Positions 44,236 to 54,656 of a stretch of 64,000 nucleotides of DNA are shown one piece after another. The stretch's first letter is position 1, and every line of letters begins with the position of its first letter. The notes under the pieces were generated by a model, which was not told the origin of the DNA, ran no database searches, and worked only from the letters and a program-made list of their open reading frames with translations. The stretch comes from Acidianus ambivalens (GTDB lineage: Archaea; Thermoproteota; Thermoprotei_A; Sulfolobales; Sulfolobaceae): positions 2,042,001 through 2,106,000 of the forward strand of contig NZ_CP045482.1 of assembly GCF_009729015.1 (NCBI RefSeq). The letters run 5' to 3'. Made by a program: the position numbers and the translations under genes.

Positions 44236-45424
44236 AGGAGAAAGATTAGAGCCAATTACTCATACTCGACCTAAACCTTTTGTTCCACTTTTAGGTTCTA
44301 CATTAATTGAAAGAACCATTAATTCTATTAAGGAGAGAAATATAGGTAATGAAATTTTAGTAGTAATTCCTTCAGATTATCCCGAAGAATATAAGGAATT
44401 TTACTCAAGGCTTAAAGATGTAAAACTAGTTAAACAAAAAACAGATTACGGGACAGCTTCTGCCTTGCTGAGCGTAAGAGAGGCAATTAAGGATGAAGAA
44501 TTCCTCTTAATATATGGGGATATTCTTGTAGATGAAAATGCCATAGAGAAAGTTTCTTCAGCAGCCCATAATGCGATTCTTGGAGTAAAGGTAAATAACC
44601 CACGCGATTTTGGTGTGCTAAATATCTCAGAAGACGGCTATTTGAAGAATATCTTGGAAAAACCCCAGAACCCTCCATCCAATTTGATAAACGGTGGAAT
44701 TTATAAGTTAAGTAGTAAAATATTTGAGTATATAGATAAAATTTCTAAATCTATTAGGGGTGAATATGAGCTAACAGACGCAATAAATTTATTTTCTATC
44801 GAAAATAAAATAGAAATAATAAAATATGATGGATTGTGGATGGATATTGGAAAACCTTGGGATATAATCGATGCTAACAAGGTGCTTTTAGATATAGAAA
44901 AGCCTAGAATTCTAGGAGAGGTTGAGGATGGAGTAAAAATTAAAGGTAAAGTTATAATTGAAGAAGGTGCAAGAGTTCTTCATGGTACATATATAGAAGG
45001 TCCAGTTTTTATAGGAAAAAATTCGATAATTGGTCCTAATAGTTATCTAAGACCTTATACAGTTTTATGTGGAAATAATAAGATAGGAGCATCAGTAGAG
45101 GTAAAAGAATCAGTAATAATGGAAAATACAAAAGTTCCACATTTAAGTTACGTAGGTGATAGTGTTATTTCTGAAGATGTTAATTTTGGTGCAGGTACTT
45201 TAGTAGCTAATTTAAGGTTTGATGAGGCAGAAGTTAAGGTTTTTATAAAAGGTGAGAGAGTTTCATCTGGAAGAAAGAAGTTAGGAACTTTTATAGGAGC
45301 TCATGTTAGGACTGGAATAAATGTATCTATTTTACCTGGAGTTAAAATAGGAGCATATGCAAAAATATATCCTGGCGCCGTAGTTAATAGAGACGTCAAA
45401 AAGGGAGAATTTTATAAAGGCTAG
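44207..45424 (+). CDS. Bifunctional sugar-1-phosphate nucleotidylyltransferase/acetyltransferase
   Basis: The N-terminal half is a nucleotidylyltransferase (QVVILAAGKGERLEPITHTR followed by PKPFVPLLG); the C-terminal half is a left-handed beta-helix with hexapeptide repeats (VFIGKNSIIGPNSYLRPYTV). The layout and sequence match S. tokodaii ST0452, which makes UDP-GlcNAc and related sugar nucleotides. The start is TTG 44207, decided by a perfect GGAGGT box 5 bases upstream and by the family N-terminus; the longer frame from 44180 is rejected. It converges on ychF with a 4-base overlap. Confidence 0.92.
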   Translation: MQVVILAAGKGERLEPITHTRPKPFVPLLGSTLIERTINSIKERNIGNEILVVIPSDYPEEYKEFYSRLKDVKLVKQKTDYGTASALLSVREAIKDEEFLLIYGDILVDENAIEKVSSAAHNAILGVKVNNPRDFGVLNISEDGYLKNILEKPQNPPSNLINGGIYKLSSKIFEYIDKISKSIRGEYELTDAINLFSIENKIEIIKYDGLWMDIGKPWDIIDANKVLLDIEKPRILGEVEDGVKIKGKVIIEEGARVLHGTYIEGPVFIGKNSIIGPNSYLRPYTVLCGNNKIGASVEVKESVIMENTKVPHLSYVGDSVISEDVNFGAGTLVANLRFDEAEVKVFIKGERVSSGRKKLGTFIGAHVRTGINVSILPGVKIGAYAKIYPGAVVNRDVKKGEFYKG

Positions 45425-46626
45425 CCGTGGGCCAAGCTTGAGACTATCTTGATTACGTCTCTATCTTGTAATTGGTAATTTTCTCCAACTCTAATTTTCT
45501 TTCTTGCGTCTATTGCATATAAAAATCCTTTAGCTAGGTCACTATGTATTACTGATGCCAAGTCCTTAGGTGTAGATCCTCTCTTAATTAGGATAGCGTC
45601 TGGTAATACATTACCGTTTCTATCTGTTAATTTTCTCTCATCTTCAACTGGGAATACAGTAATCATGTTTAAAGCTCCAAATACAGCCTCATTTATAGCT
45701 TGTTGAACTCCAGTATTTCCATAAACGTCTAGTACGTTAGTTTTTATATAATCCAACGCTTTACGTTGTTTTTCAGGCAAATTGTTACTCTTTATTTTAA
45801 ATTCTTTTTCTCCAGGGATATAATCTATTAGTCCATTTTTAGCGGCTTTTCTTAACGCTAATTCTGCCTCTGCACTAGTAGGAATAAGAAACTTGTATTT
45901 TTCTTTTAGTCTATCTATATTTTTTCTAGCTATAGGTATATCATCTTTATTTGCGGCTATTACAATAGGTTTCGAAATTTGTCTTAAAGTAATCCCGAAT
46001 CTTCTTATGTCTTCTTCACTCCACTGCATAAATTTTACATTTTCTAATTTACTCTCCTTTAAACTTTGAATTATTTGTTCTCTATTTATAGATAATCCTG
46101 AAAGCTTACTAAGTAATGCGTCTATTGGATCTTTATTTCCTAGATCTGTTACCCTAGCGAATTTTTCCCAGTCTTTTTTGATAATTGAGATAAACCATTC
46201 ATTTATCTCGTCTTCCACAAATTTTATATCTTCTTCTGGATCTCTACTGCCTGGCTCTACTGGAACTCCTTCCTCATTAGTAGATCCGCTCGCATCTATT
46301 ACGTGAATTAATACGTCTGCTTTCCTTAAATCGTCTAAAAATTTGTTTCCCAATCCTCTTCCTTCATGTGCTCCAGGTATTAGTCCTGCTACATCTACCA
46401 ATTTTATTGGGATAAACCTATAATCTCCTATACATATTGAATTTCTTGGATTGCATTTAACTTTGAATTCATTATGAACGCACAATGTTTTAACGTATGC
46501 CATTCCTACATTAGGTTCTATTGTAACAAAAGGCCTATTTGCAATTTCCACGTCTACTAATGTTGCTGCTGAGAAGAAAGTACTCTTACCAACATTTGTC
46601 TTTCCAATAAGGCCTACTGTAATCAT
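45421..46626 (-). CDS. ychF: YchF/Obg-family GTPase
   Basis: G1 VGLIGKTNVGKSTFFSAATL at the N-terminus, G3 LVDVAGLIPGAHEGRGLGN near residue 80, G4 IVIAANKDDIPIARKN near residue 215, and a C-terminal TGS domain (VFPVEDERKLTDRNGNVLPD, ...LQDRDVIKIVSSLAHG). A translation-linked P-loop NTPase. I start at ATG 46626 since AGGAGG lies 6 bases upstream; the ORF extends 10 codons further without support. Confidence 0.92.
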   Translation of the reverse strand: MITVGLIGKTNVGKSTFFSAATLVDVEIANRPFVTIEPNVGMAYVKTLCVHNEFKVKCNPRNSICIGDYRFIPIKLVDVAGLIPGAHEGRGLGNKFLDDLRKADVLIHVIDASGSTNEEGVPVEPGSRDPEEDIKFVEDEINEWFISIIKKDWEKFARVTDLGNKDPIDALLSKLSGLSINREQIIQSLKESKLENVKFMQWSEEDIRRFGITLRQISKPIVIAANKDDIPIARKNIDRLKEKYKFLIPTSAEAELALRKAAKNGLIDYIPGEKEFKIKSNNLPEKQRKALDYIKTNVLDVYGNTGVQQAINEAVFGALNMITVFPVEDERKLTDRNGNVLPDAILIKRGSTPKDLASVIHSDLAKGFLYAIDARKKIRVGENYQLQDRDVIKIVSSLAHG

Positions 46627-46697
46627 GCATTTTCCTCCTAATAAGATAGGCATCACTCTTTTTAATTAGTTATTCTATTTTGAAGTAGGAGAAGATA

Positions 46698-47354
46698 ATG
46701 GCATTATCCATGTATCATTATTTAGCAAAAGTTTGGCAAGATGAGGAATGGAAGAAGAGTGTATTAAGGAAGAGAATGATAGAGTGGAGAAATGAAGAAA
46801 ACACAGTTGTAAGAATAGAGAAACCTACTAGACTAGATAGAGCAAGAGCTATTGGATATAAAGCTAAGCAAGGATTTGTCGTAGTCAGAGTAAGAGTTAG
46901 GAAAGGAGGATTAAATAAACCTAGACCTAATAAAGGTAGAAGACAGAAAAGAATGGGCGTATACGGGTTTTCACCATCAAAAGGCTATAGGTGGATAGCG
47001 GAAGAAAAGGCTGCTAGAAGATATCCGAACTTAGAAGTTCTCGGTAGTTACTTTGTGGGAGATGACGGTCTTTATAAGTATTATGAGGTTATTTTGGTAG
47101 ATCCTGCGCATCCAGTTATAAAGAACGATCCAAACTTAAAGTGGTTACAAGATCCTGCTAATAGAAGAAGAGTATTTAGAGGATTAACTGCTGCGGGTAA
47201 GAAAGCTAGAGGATTATTAAAGAGTAGAGGATTAAAGTATACTGTAAGACATAAGTTTGTCAAGAAGCAGAAGGAAAGAGAAGCAAAGAAGAGACATGAA
47301 GCCAATAAGTATTATAGACTACAAAATTATGATAGAATACCTGGTAAGGGATGA
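46698..47354 (+). CDS. rpl15e: Ribosomal protein L15e
   Basis: 218 residues: ALSMYHYLAKVWQDEEWKKS, RLDRARAIGYKAKQGFVVVR and RVRKGGLNKPRPNKGRRQKR, all L15e hallmarks. It opens the archaeal exosome/proteasome superoperon and overlaps the next gene by 4 bases. A GTAGGAG box precedes the ATG. Confidence 0.96.
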   Translation: MALSMYHYLAKVWQDEEWKKSVLRKRMIEWRNEENTVVRIEKPTRLDRARAIGYKAKQGFVVVRVRVRKGGLNKPRPNKGRRQKRMGVYGFSPSKGYRWIAEEKAARRYPNLEVLGSYFVGDDGLYKYYEVILVDPAHPVIKNDPNLKWLQDPANRRRVFRGLTAAGKKARGLLKSRGLKYTVRHKFVKKQKEREAKKRHEANKYYRLQNYDRIPGKG

Positions 47355-47803
47355 AAGTAACTAGCGTTTCTTTTCAAATATTTTCTCATGAGACTGAAAA
47401 TGTGGAAAAAATTAAAAATGCTTTGAATTCTTTTCTTCAAGATTTTTTAAAGTATGCTAATATATCAGAGAATTCTACTGAAGGTCATTATGGAGACAAA
47501 ATTACTCTAATAAAATATGATTTTCAAGGCAAAATCTCAGAAAAAATTGTCGATTATTTATTTTCCAAATTAGATAAGGCAGATCTATTATATTTAGTTT
47601 CTACGATAGATTCTAGGCTTGAGAAAAGTAAAATACACATAAGAATTGATAAGCAAAAGTTCATAGCCGAAGGAAAGCTTTATCTTAGAGATGGTGACGA
47701 TATTATAAAAATAATAATAAGTTCTGTTGGTGGTCCAAAGAGAGTTAAGGAGGAATTGAATAAAATTGCTAATAGAGCCATGCATACTCAATTTCAAGAT
47801 TAA
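47351..47803 (+). CDS. COG1325 exosome-linked RNA-binding protein
   Basis: 150 residues. The pattern SVSFQIFSHETENVEKIKNA...ALNSFL, TEGHYGDKITLIKYDFQGK and IHIRIDKQKFIAEGKLYLRD belongs to COG1325 (DUF54), a predicted exosome-associated RNA-binding family that always sits in this operon. A strand-helix fold with a charged RNA-binding face is expected. It overlaps L15e by 4 bases and Rpp30 by 38. Confidence 0.85.
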   Translation: MKVTSVSFQIFSHETENVEKIKNALNSFLQDFLKYANISENSTEGHYGDKITLIKYDFQGKISEKIVDYLFSKLDKADLLYLVSTIDSRLEKSKIHIRIDKQKFIAEGKLYLRDGDDIIKIIISSVGGPKRVKEELNKIANRAMHTQFQD

Positions 47804-48329
47804 ACATTTTTTAAAAAAAGCTGGATATGATGAAGCTTTTATAGAAAGTAAAGATTCTAATTCAAGAATTTCAAGGATTACAATAGTGACTAAAGATAAG
47901 AATACTCTTTTTAATAATATTAAGCTTTATACTGGAAATAAGTTAATATTTTGTAAACCTTTAACAGAAGAGATTTTGCGAATATGTATATCATATAATA
48001 AAGTAAATGCAATAACTGTGGATAATGTAAATTTTCACCTTTTTAAGAGAAGGGCTATGCTCAACTTAATTAGGCTTCATGACAAGACTATAGAGGTAAT
48101 TTTGCCATATTCCTCCTCATACATTATATATAAATATATAATATGGGGCTATAAATGGATTAGAAATATTTTATTTTCATCGTGTGCAAAAGATTTTAAT
48201 GAAATTTGGAATCCTTTATCAAAAGTTAATTATCTTATATTACATGGTGCAGATTACGAGATGGCAACTTATTGGGTTTTTAAATCACCTCAGGTGTTTT
48301 TGAACAATGTTAGTTCAAATTATTATTGA
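47766..48329 (+). CDS. RNase P protein Rpp30 (component 3)
   Basis: 187 residues with a PHP-like TIM barrel: CILNFKIKHFLKKAGYDEAF at the start and VNAITVDNVNFHLFKRRAML near residue 80, the Rpp30 core, then NLIRLHDKTIEVILPYS. It forms a heterotetramer with Pop5 that activates RNase P RNA. It starts with TTG inside the COG1325 gene. The RNA partner is encoded at 15.1-15.4 kb. Confidence 0.85.
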   Translation: MLIEPCILNFKIKHFLKKAGYDEAFIESKDSNSRISRITIVTKDKNTLFNNIKLYTGNKLIFCKPLTEEILRICISYNKVNAITVDNVNFHLFKRRAMLNLIRLHDKTIEVILPYSSSYIIYKYIIWGYKWIRNILFSSCAKDFNEIWNPLSKVNYLILHGADYEMATYWVFKSPQVFLNNVSSNYY

Positions 48330-48738
48330 CTTTGTGTTAATTACATGGCTATCTATCTTGACCTATTTAATTTTAGCTAAAAATAATTTATATATAAGAA
48401 AAATTAAAAATAAGAAGGATATTAGATCTAAAAGATATATAGTTTTCTATATTATTAGTGAAGATCAAAAAATCAGTCCAAAAAATGTAGAAGACGCAAT
48501 AAGATCTGCAGTTAAAGAGTTTCTTGGAAGTATGTGGTTAGAGATTTCTAATCCTAGAGTTATTATCTATTTAAATGAAACCAATGAAGGAATAATTTCT
48601 ACTAACAGAGCAGGATATAAAGCTGTTATAGCATCTTTGCCTTTAGTTAAGGCAGTAGATGGCAAGAAAGTACTAATAGTGCCTAAGAGAACTACAGGAA
48701 GTTTAAAAAAGGCTAAAAGATTAATTGGTATTAGATGA
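48307..48738 (+). CDS. RNase P protein Pop5 (component 2) with N-terminal membrane helix
   Basis: Residues about 40-143 form the Pop5 RNA-recognition fold (RSKRYIVFYIISEDQKISPK, then SAVKEFLGSMWLEISNPRVI and TTGSLKKAKRLIGIR). The first 25 residues (LVQIIIDFVLITWLSILTYL) are strongly hydrophobic and look like a membrane helix, unlike the Pop5 proteins of euryarchaea. No start codon lies between this helix and the fold, so the helix is translated. It overlaps Rpp30 by 23 bases, and its stop lies in the C box of a candidate sRNA. Confidence 0.85.
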   Translation: MLVQIIIDFVLITWLSILTYLILAKNNLYIRKIKNKKDIRSKRYIVFYIISEDQKISPKNVEDAIRSAVKEFLGSMWLEISNPRVIIYLNETNEGIISTNRAGYKAVIASLPLVKAVDGKKVLIVPKRTTGSLKKAKRLIGIR

Positions 48739-48786
48739 TGAAGACTTAGATGGCTGTAAAATGATGTGCCCAGCGACGATCTGAAT
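48733..48786 (+). ncRNA. Candidate C/D-box sRNA
   Basis: All boxes are found in order: C ATGATGA (48735-48741), 12-base guide AGACTTAGATGG, D' CTGT (48754-48757), 3-base spacer, C' ATGATGT (48761-48767), 13-base guide GCCCAGCGACGAT, D CTGA (48781-48784). ATTA before and TAAT after can pair as the terminal stem. This is textbook archaeal spacing in a real intergenic gap between pop5 and psmA. The targets of the two guides (CCATCTAAGTCT and ATCGTCGCTGGGC in rRNA or tRNA) could not be checked. Confidence 0.7.
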
Positions 48787-48826
48787 AATGTGTAACACTT
48801 TTATTAACCGGTTCAAGTCTATAAAA

Positions 48827-49567
<741 letters not shown>

Positions 49568-49576
49568 AAAAAATTA

Positions 49577-50275
49577 ATGGCGAAACAAGATTATGTAGTG
49601 ATAAAATATGAATCGCATGGAGAGAGATTTGAAATATTAGTGAAGCCGAAAGAAGCAATGGCTTTTAGGTCTGGAAAATCAATATCTCTTTCTGATGTAG
49701 TAATTTCTGATACTATTTATAAGGATGTAAAAAAAGGATTAAAAGCCTCTCCTTCTGCATTAAAAAAAGTATTTGGTACTACTGATTTTGAAACAGTAGC
49801 TAGGGAAATTTTGTTAAAAGGAGAAATGCCGATAACTGCTGAGCAGAGAAAAGAGATGCTGGAGAGCAAAAAGAAGCAATTAATAGATTTCATTCATAGG
49901 AATGCTATTGATCCTAAGACGCATTTACCTATACCACCTGCTAGAATAGAAGCTGCTATGGAAGAAGCTAGAGTGCAAATAGATCTTAACAGAGATGTAG
50001 AATCTCAAGCATTACAGATCATCCATGAGCTTGCAAGAATAATACCAATAAAAGTTGCTAGGGCTACATTAGAAATAAAAGTTCCAGCAAAATATAGCTC
50101 TAAGGTAAAGTCTCAATTGTCTAATCTTGGAAGTGTTAAGAAAACTAACTGGTTAAGCGACGGTACTTTAATTGCAGAAATAGAAATACCAGCAGGTGCT
50201 CAAGAAGAAGTAATTGATAAATTAAATTCATTAACTAAAGGCGAGGTTGAAGTAAAAGTTTTGCAAGTGGTTTGA
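49577..50275 (+). CDS. Ribosome maturation protein SBDS (Sdo1)
   Basis: 232 residues in three domains: an N-terminal FYSH-type part (DYVVIKYESHGERFEILVKP, then KEAMAFRSGKSISLSDVVIS), a helical middle (HRNAIDPKTHLPIPPARIEA) and a ferredoxin-like C-terminal domain. It works with EF-2 in 50S maturation in eukaryotes. A GGGGTGA box precedes the ATG. Confidence 0.94.
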   Translation: MAKQDYVVIKYESHGERFEILVKPKEAMAFRSGKSISLSDVVISDTIYKDVKKGLKASPSALKKVFGTTDFETVAREILLKGEMPITAEQRKEMLESKKKQLIDFIHRNAIDPKTHLPIPPARIEAAMEEARVQIDLNRDVESQALQIIHELARIIPIKVARATLEIKVPAKYSSKVKSQLSNLGSVKKTNWLSDGTLIAEIEIPAGAQEEVIDKLNSLTKGEVEVKVLQVV

Positions 50276-50276
50276 A

Positions 50277-51729
<1,453 letters not shown>

Positions 51730-51730
51730 A

Positions 51731-52561
51731 ATGTCAATAACCCCATCAAACGAGAACATAGTCCCGTTGATTAAAAGAGAAAGTATACTGGCAAGCTTAG
51801 ATAGAGGAATTAGAGCAGATGGTAGGAAATTTAACGAGTACAGACCATTAAGCATAACATTAGGTTATGCAAAAAAAGCTGATGGTTCTGCATTAGTTAA
51901 ACTTGGTGATACTACAGTTTTGGCAGGAGTTAAAGTTGAACCAGAAGAACCCTTTGAAGACACCCCGAATCAAGGTAATTTGGTTGTTAATGTTGAATTG
52001 TTACCATTGGCTTATGAAACCTTTGAGCCAGGTCCTCCAGATGAGAACGCAATAGAATTATCTAGAGTTGTTGATAGAAGCCTTAGAGACTCTAAGTCAA
52101 TAGACTTATCTAAGCTAGTAATAGAACCCGGTAAAAAGATATGGACAGTATGGGTCGATATTTATGTCTTAGACTATGGAGGAAATATATTAGATGCATG
52201 CACGTTAGCTGCAGTATCTGCACTTTATGATACTAGATTGCCTAAAGTTGTAAAGGAAGGCGACGAAATAAAAATTATCAAAGAAGAGAAAGGAGAGAAA
52301 CTTCCAATGAATTTCCCAGTAGTCACTGTATCAGTAGCTAAAATAGGTAAGCATTTAGTAGTTGATCCAGATTTAGATGAAGAAGGAATAATGGACGCTA
52401 AGATTTCATTATCGTATACGCCAGAAGGTAGAATTGTTGGTATACAGAAAACTGGTATAGGTACGTTTACCTTAACAGAGATAGATAATGTAGAAACTTT
52501 AGCTAGGTCAGTTAGTCAAAAATTATTAGAAGAACTTAAAAAGCAAATAAACATACAATAG
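51731..52561 (+). CDS. rrp42: Exosome structural subunit Rrp42
   Basis: 276 residues, an RNase PH fold lacking the catalytic acid pair: GIRADGRKFNEYRPLSITLG, ALVKLGDTTVLAGVKVEPEE and DYGGNILDACTLAAVSALYD. It forms the hexamer with Rrp41 and binds RNA. A GGAG box lies just before the ATG. Confidence 0.95.
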   Translation: MSITPSNENIVPLIKRESILASLDRGIRADGRKFNEYRPLSITLGYAKKADGSALVKLGDTTVLAGVKVEPEEPFEDTPNQGNLVVNVELLPLAYETFEPGPPDENAIELSRVVDRSLRDSKSIDLSKLVIEPGKKIWTVWVDIYVLDYGGNILDACTLAAVSALYDTRLPKVVKEGDEIKIIKEEKGEKLPMNFPVVTVSVAKIGKHLVVDPDLDEEGIMDAKISLSYTPEGRIVGIQKTGIGTFTLTEIDNVETLARSVSQKLLEELKKQINIQ

Positions 52562-52571
52562 GTGAATTAAA

Positions 52572-52790
52572 ATGGCAAAGTATAAGGTTGTAGGTATAGC
52601 AGGGAGATTTGGTGCTAGATACGGATCAACTCTAAGGAAAAGATGGAAGGAAGTTATGGAAAAGAGATATCAAGATTATCAATGCCCAGTGTGTAAAACT
52701 GTTGGTACAGTAACTAGATTAGCTAGTGGAATTTGGTATTGTAAGAAATGTAAAGCAAAATGGGCTGGTCTTGCTTACACACCGTATTAA
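52572..52790 (+). CDS. rpl37ae: Ribosomal protein L37Ae
   Basis: 72 residues. GIAGRFGARYGSTLRKRWKE and a C2C2 zinc ribbon CPVCKTVGTVTRLASGIWYC followed by KKC are the L37Ae pattern. A GGTGA box precedes the ATG. It overlaps the Brix gene by 20 bases. Confidence 0.95.
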   Translation: MAKYKVVGIAGRFGARYGSTLRKRWKEVMEKRYQDYQCPVCKTVGTVTRLASGIWYCKKCKAKWAGLAYTPY

Positions 52791-53289
52791 TGTACTTATA
52801 ACTTCTAGTAGGGATGCATCTTCTAGATTAAGGAATTTTTTAAATGATCTAGAGTGCGTTATTCCTTATTCTATAAAACGCAATAGAGGAAGAAGTTCAA
52901 TCGAGGATATTTTATTCTATTGTAGAAAATTAAATTGTAGATTTATTCTATATGTGGACTCTGATAAAGGAAATCCACATAGAATACTACTTTATGATGC
53001 TATTCAGAATAAAATAAGATATGAAATAAAAATAAAGGGAGTTTCTACGCTATCAGATTTTAAAATTGAAAGGAAAAAAATTGATAAGATTTGTATTAGG
53101 AACATTGAATGTAAGGAGTTTATTCCATTCTTGATCGATCTAAATTTATTTAATATTTCGTCGTGTGGCAACTTTATAGATATAATAAAAAAGGATGAAG
53201 TATGCGAAATAAAATTTGTCAATAAATTTGAAAAACTTGTAGGCCCTATTATTAGAGCATATGATTTCAATAACTATCTCTATAAATGA
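52771..53289 (+). CDS. Brix-domain ribosome biogenesis protein
   Basis: About 172 residues. RINVLITSSRDASSRLRNFL at the start, IEDILFYCRKLNCRFILYVD and GNPHRILLYDAI fit the short archaeal Brix/Imp4-like proteins, which bind rRNA during subunit assembly. I start at TTG 52771, just before the conserved strand; the upstream frame copies L37Ae bases. It overlaps pcc1 by 29 bases. Confidence 0.82.
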   Translation: MLTHRINVLITSSRDASSRLRNFLNDLECVIPYSIKRNRGRSSIEDILFYCRKLNCRFILYVDSDKGNPHRILLYDAIQNKIRYEIKIKGVSTLSDFKIERKKIDKICIRNIECKEFIPFLIDLNLFNISSCGNFIDIIKKDEVCEIKFVNKFEKLVGPIIRAYDFNNYLYK

Positions 53290-53506
53290 AATACCTGAGG
53301 ATATAAGAGAAATAGCTCGTAAAGCAATACTTTTAGAGAAAATTGATGAAAAATACGTTAAAATAGATGACCCTTTAACTATTAGAATTAAGGCAGAAAC
53401 AATAAGTAGGGGCAGAGCAATAATGAACTCTTATATATTTTGGCTCTATACAATTCTAAGAACATTAGAAGAGGTGGATAAAAGTGGCAGAAAAAATTCC
53501 CCCTGA
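53261..53506 (+). CDS. pcc1: KEOPS subunit Pcc1
   Basis: 81 residues with the Pcc1 strand-helix pattern: IDDPLTIRIKAETISRGRAI followed by MNSYIFWLYTILRTLEEV. Pcc1 is the dimerisation and tRNA-binding subunit of the t6A complex KEOPS. It sits between Brix and prefoldin beta, its usual place in Sulfolobales, and overlaps both (29 and 23 bases). Confidence 0.8.
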   Translation: MISITISINEIPEDIREIARKAILLEKIDEKYVKIDDPLTIRIKAETISRGRAIMNSYIFWLYTILRTLEEVDKSGRKNSP

Positions 53507-53870
53507 AGTACAGACTCAGTTAATAAAACTTCAACAATTACAAAAGCAATTAGACAATTTAACATATGAGAGAAGCGTAATTGATAGCGAACTAAGAGAA
53601 ATAAACAAGATACTAGAGGAATTATCAAAGTTAAGTGCTGATACTCCTGTTTATAAGATAGTAGGTAATATATTAGTTAGGAAAGATAAGGCTTCCATTG
53701 AACAAGAATTAAACGATAGAAAGGAAATACTTGAATTAAGAAGTAGAACGTATTTGAAGCAGGAATCATTATTAAGGAAACAATTTGAAGATTTACAAAA
53801 GAATGTTAACGATTTGTTACAAAGATATTATCCACAGCTTAAGGGTTCGTCTAATCCTCCAAAAGCTTAA
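53484..53870 (+). CDS. pfdB: Prefoldin beta subunit
   Basis: 128 residues: an N-terminal coil (EVQTQLIKLQQLQKQLDNLT), a hairpin region (DTPVYKIVGNILVRKDKASI) and a C-terminal coil (KQFEDLQKNVNDLLQRYYPQ). Prefoldin hands unfolded proteins to the thermosome. It starts with GTG after a GAGGTGG box. Confidence 0.94.
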   Translation: MAEKIPPEVQTQLIKLQQLQKQLDNLTYERSVIDSELREINKILEELSKLSADTPVYKIVGNILVRKDKASIEQELNDRKEILELRSRTYLKQESLLRKQFEDLQKNVNDLLQRYYPQLKGSSNPPKA

Positions 53871-53899
53871 ATTTTTTATAACTCTATCATTCTCACATA

Positions 53900-54592
53900 A
53901 TGTTAAGAATATACGTTGATAACAGAGAAAAAAATAGTGGAATTCCTGAAATTCTTAAGGATATGGGCATATCAGTAATAATAGAGCAATTGGATGTAGC
54001 GGATTATGTATTGGCAGATGGTGTAGCAGTAGAAAGGAAAAGTGTTTCTGATTTGGTAAATTCTGTTTTTGATAAAAGATTTTTTGATCAAATTAATAGA
54101 TTAACTTCTGCTTATGAGACGTCTTTCTTACTTATAGAGGGAAATCTAAATAGAATTAGAGAGATTACTGAAAAATGGAAGGCAATAAATTCTGCATTAA
54201 TCTCTATTATAGTGGATTATGATGTAAAGGTAGTATATTCATCTGATAAAAGAGATACTGCAGAAGTTTTAGTAAAACTGGCTGAAAAGTTTCAAGAGCA
54301 TGGAGGTAAAAAGAGAATAATTAACCTTCATGATAAGCCTAAATTTGAAAGCATTAAGGATATTCAATTGTATGTTGTTGAATCATTTCCTAATATTGGT
54401 GAAGTAAACGCCAAAAAATTACTAGAGAAATTTTCTACAATAAGAAATATATGCAACGCATCAATTTCTGATTTAGAAAAAGTTTTAGGAAGTAGAAAAA
54501 GAGCTGAAGAATTATATAAAATTCTAATAACACCTTACTCTCCTCAGTCTTCAAATTCTAATAACAAGAAATCATTAATGGATTTTATATAA
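53900..54592 (+). CDS. xpf: XPF-family structure-specific nuclease
   Basis: The short crenarchaeal XPF without helicase domain. Nuclease motif VERKSVSDLVNSVFDKRFFD (ERK...D) near residue 47 and a double helix-hairpin-helix near residues 150-210 (VESFPNIGEVNAKKLLEKFS, then NICNASISDLEKVLG). The end KKSLMDFI is a PIP-box-like tail for PCNA binding, which the family needs for activity. Confidence 0.93.
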   Translation: MLRIYVDNREKNSGIPEILKDMGISVIIEQLDVADYVLADGVAVERKSVSDLVNSVFDKRFFDQINRLTSAYETSFLLIEGNLNRIREITEKWKAINSALISIIVDYDVKVVYSSDKRDTAEVLVKLAEKFQEHGGKKRIINLHDKPKFESIKDIQLYVVESFPNIGEVNAKKLLEKFSTIRNICNASISDLEKVLGSRKRAEELYKILITPYSPQSSNSNNKKSLMDFI

Positions 54593-54656
54593 GAAACATG
54601 CAGACACATTTTAATACTTCTTAAACTTAGTACTAGTCGTATATTGGTGATTAGTA

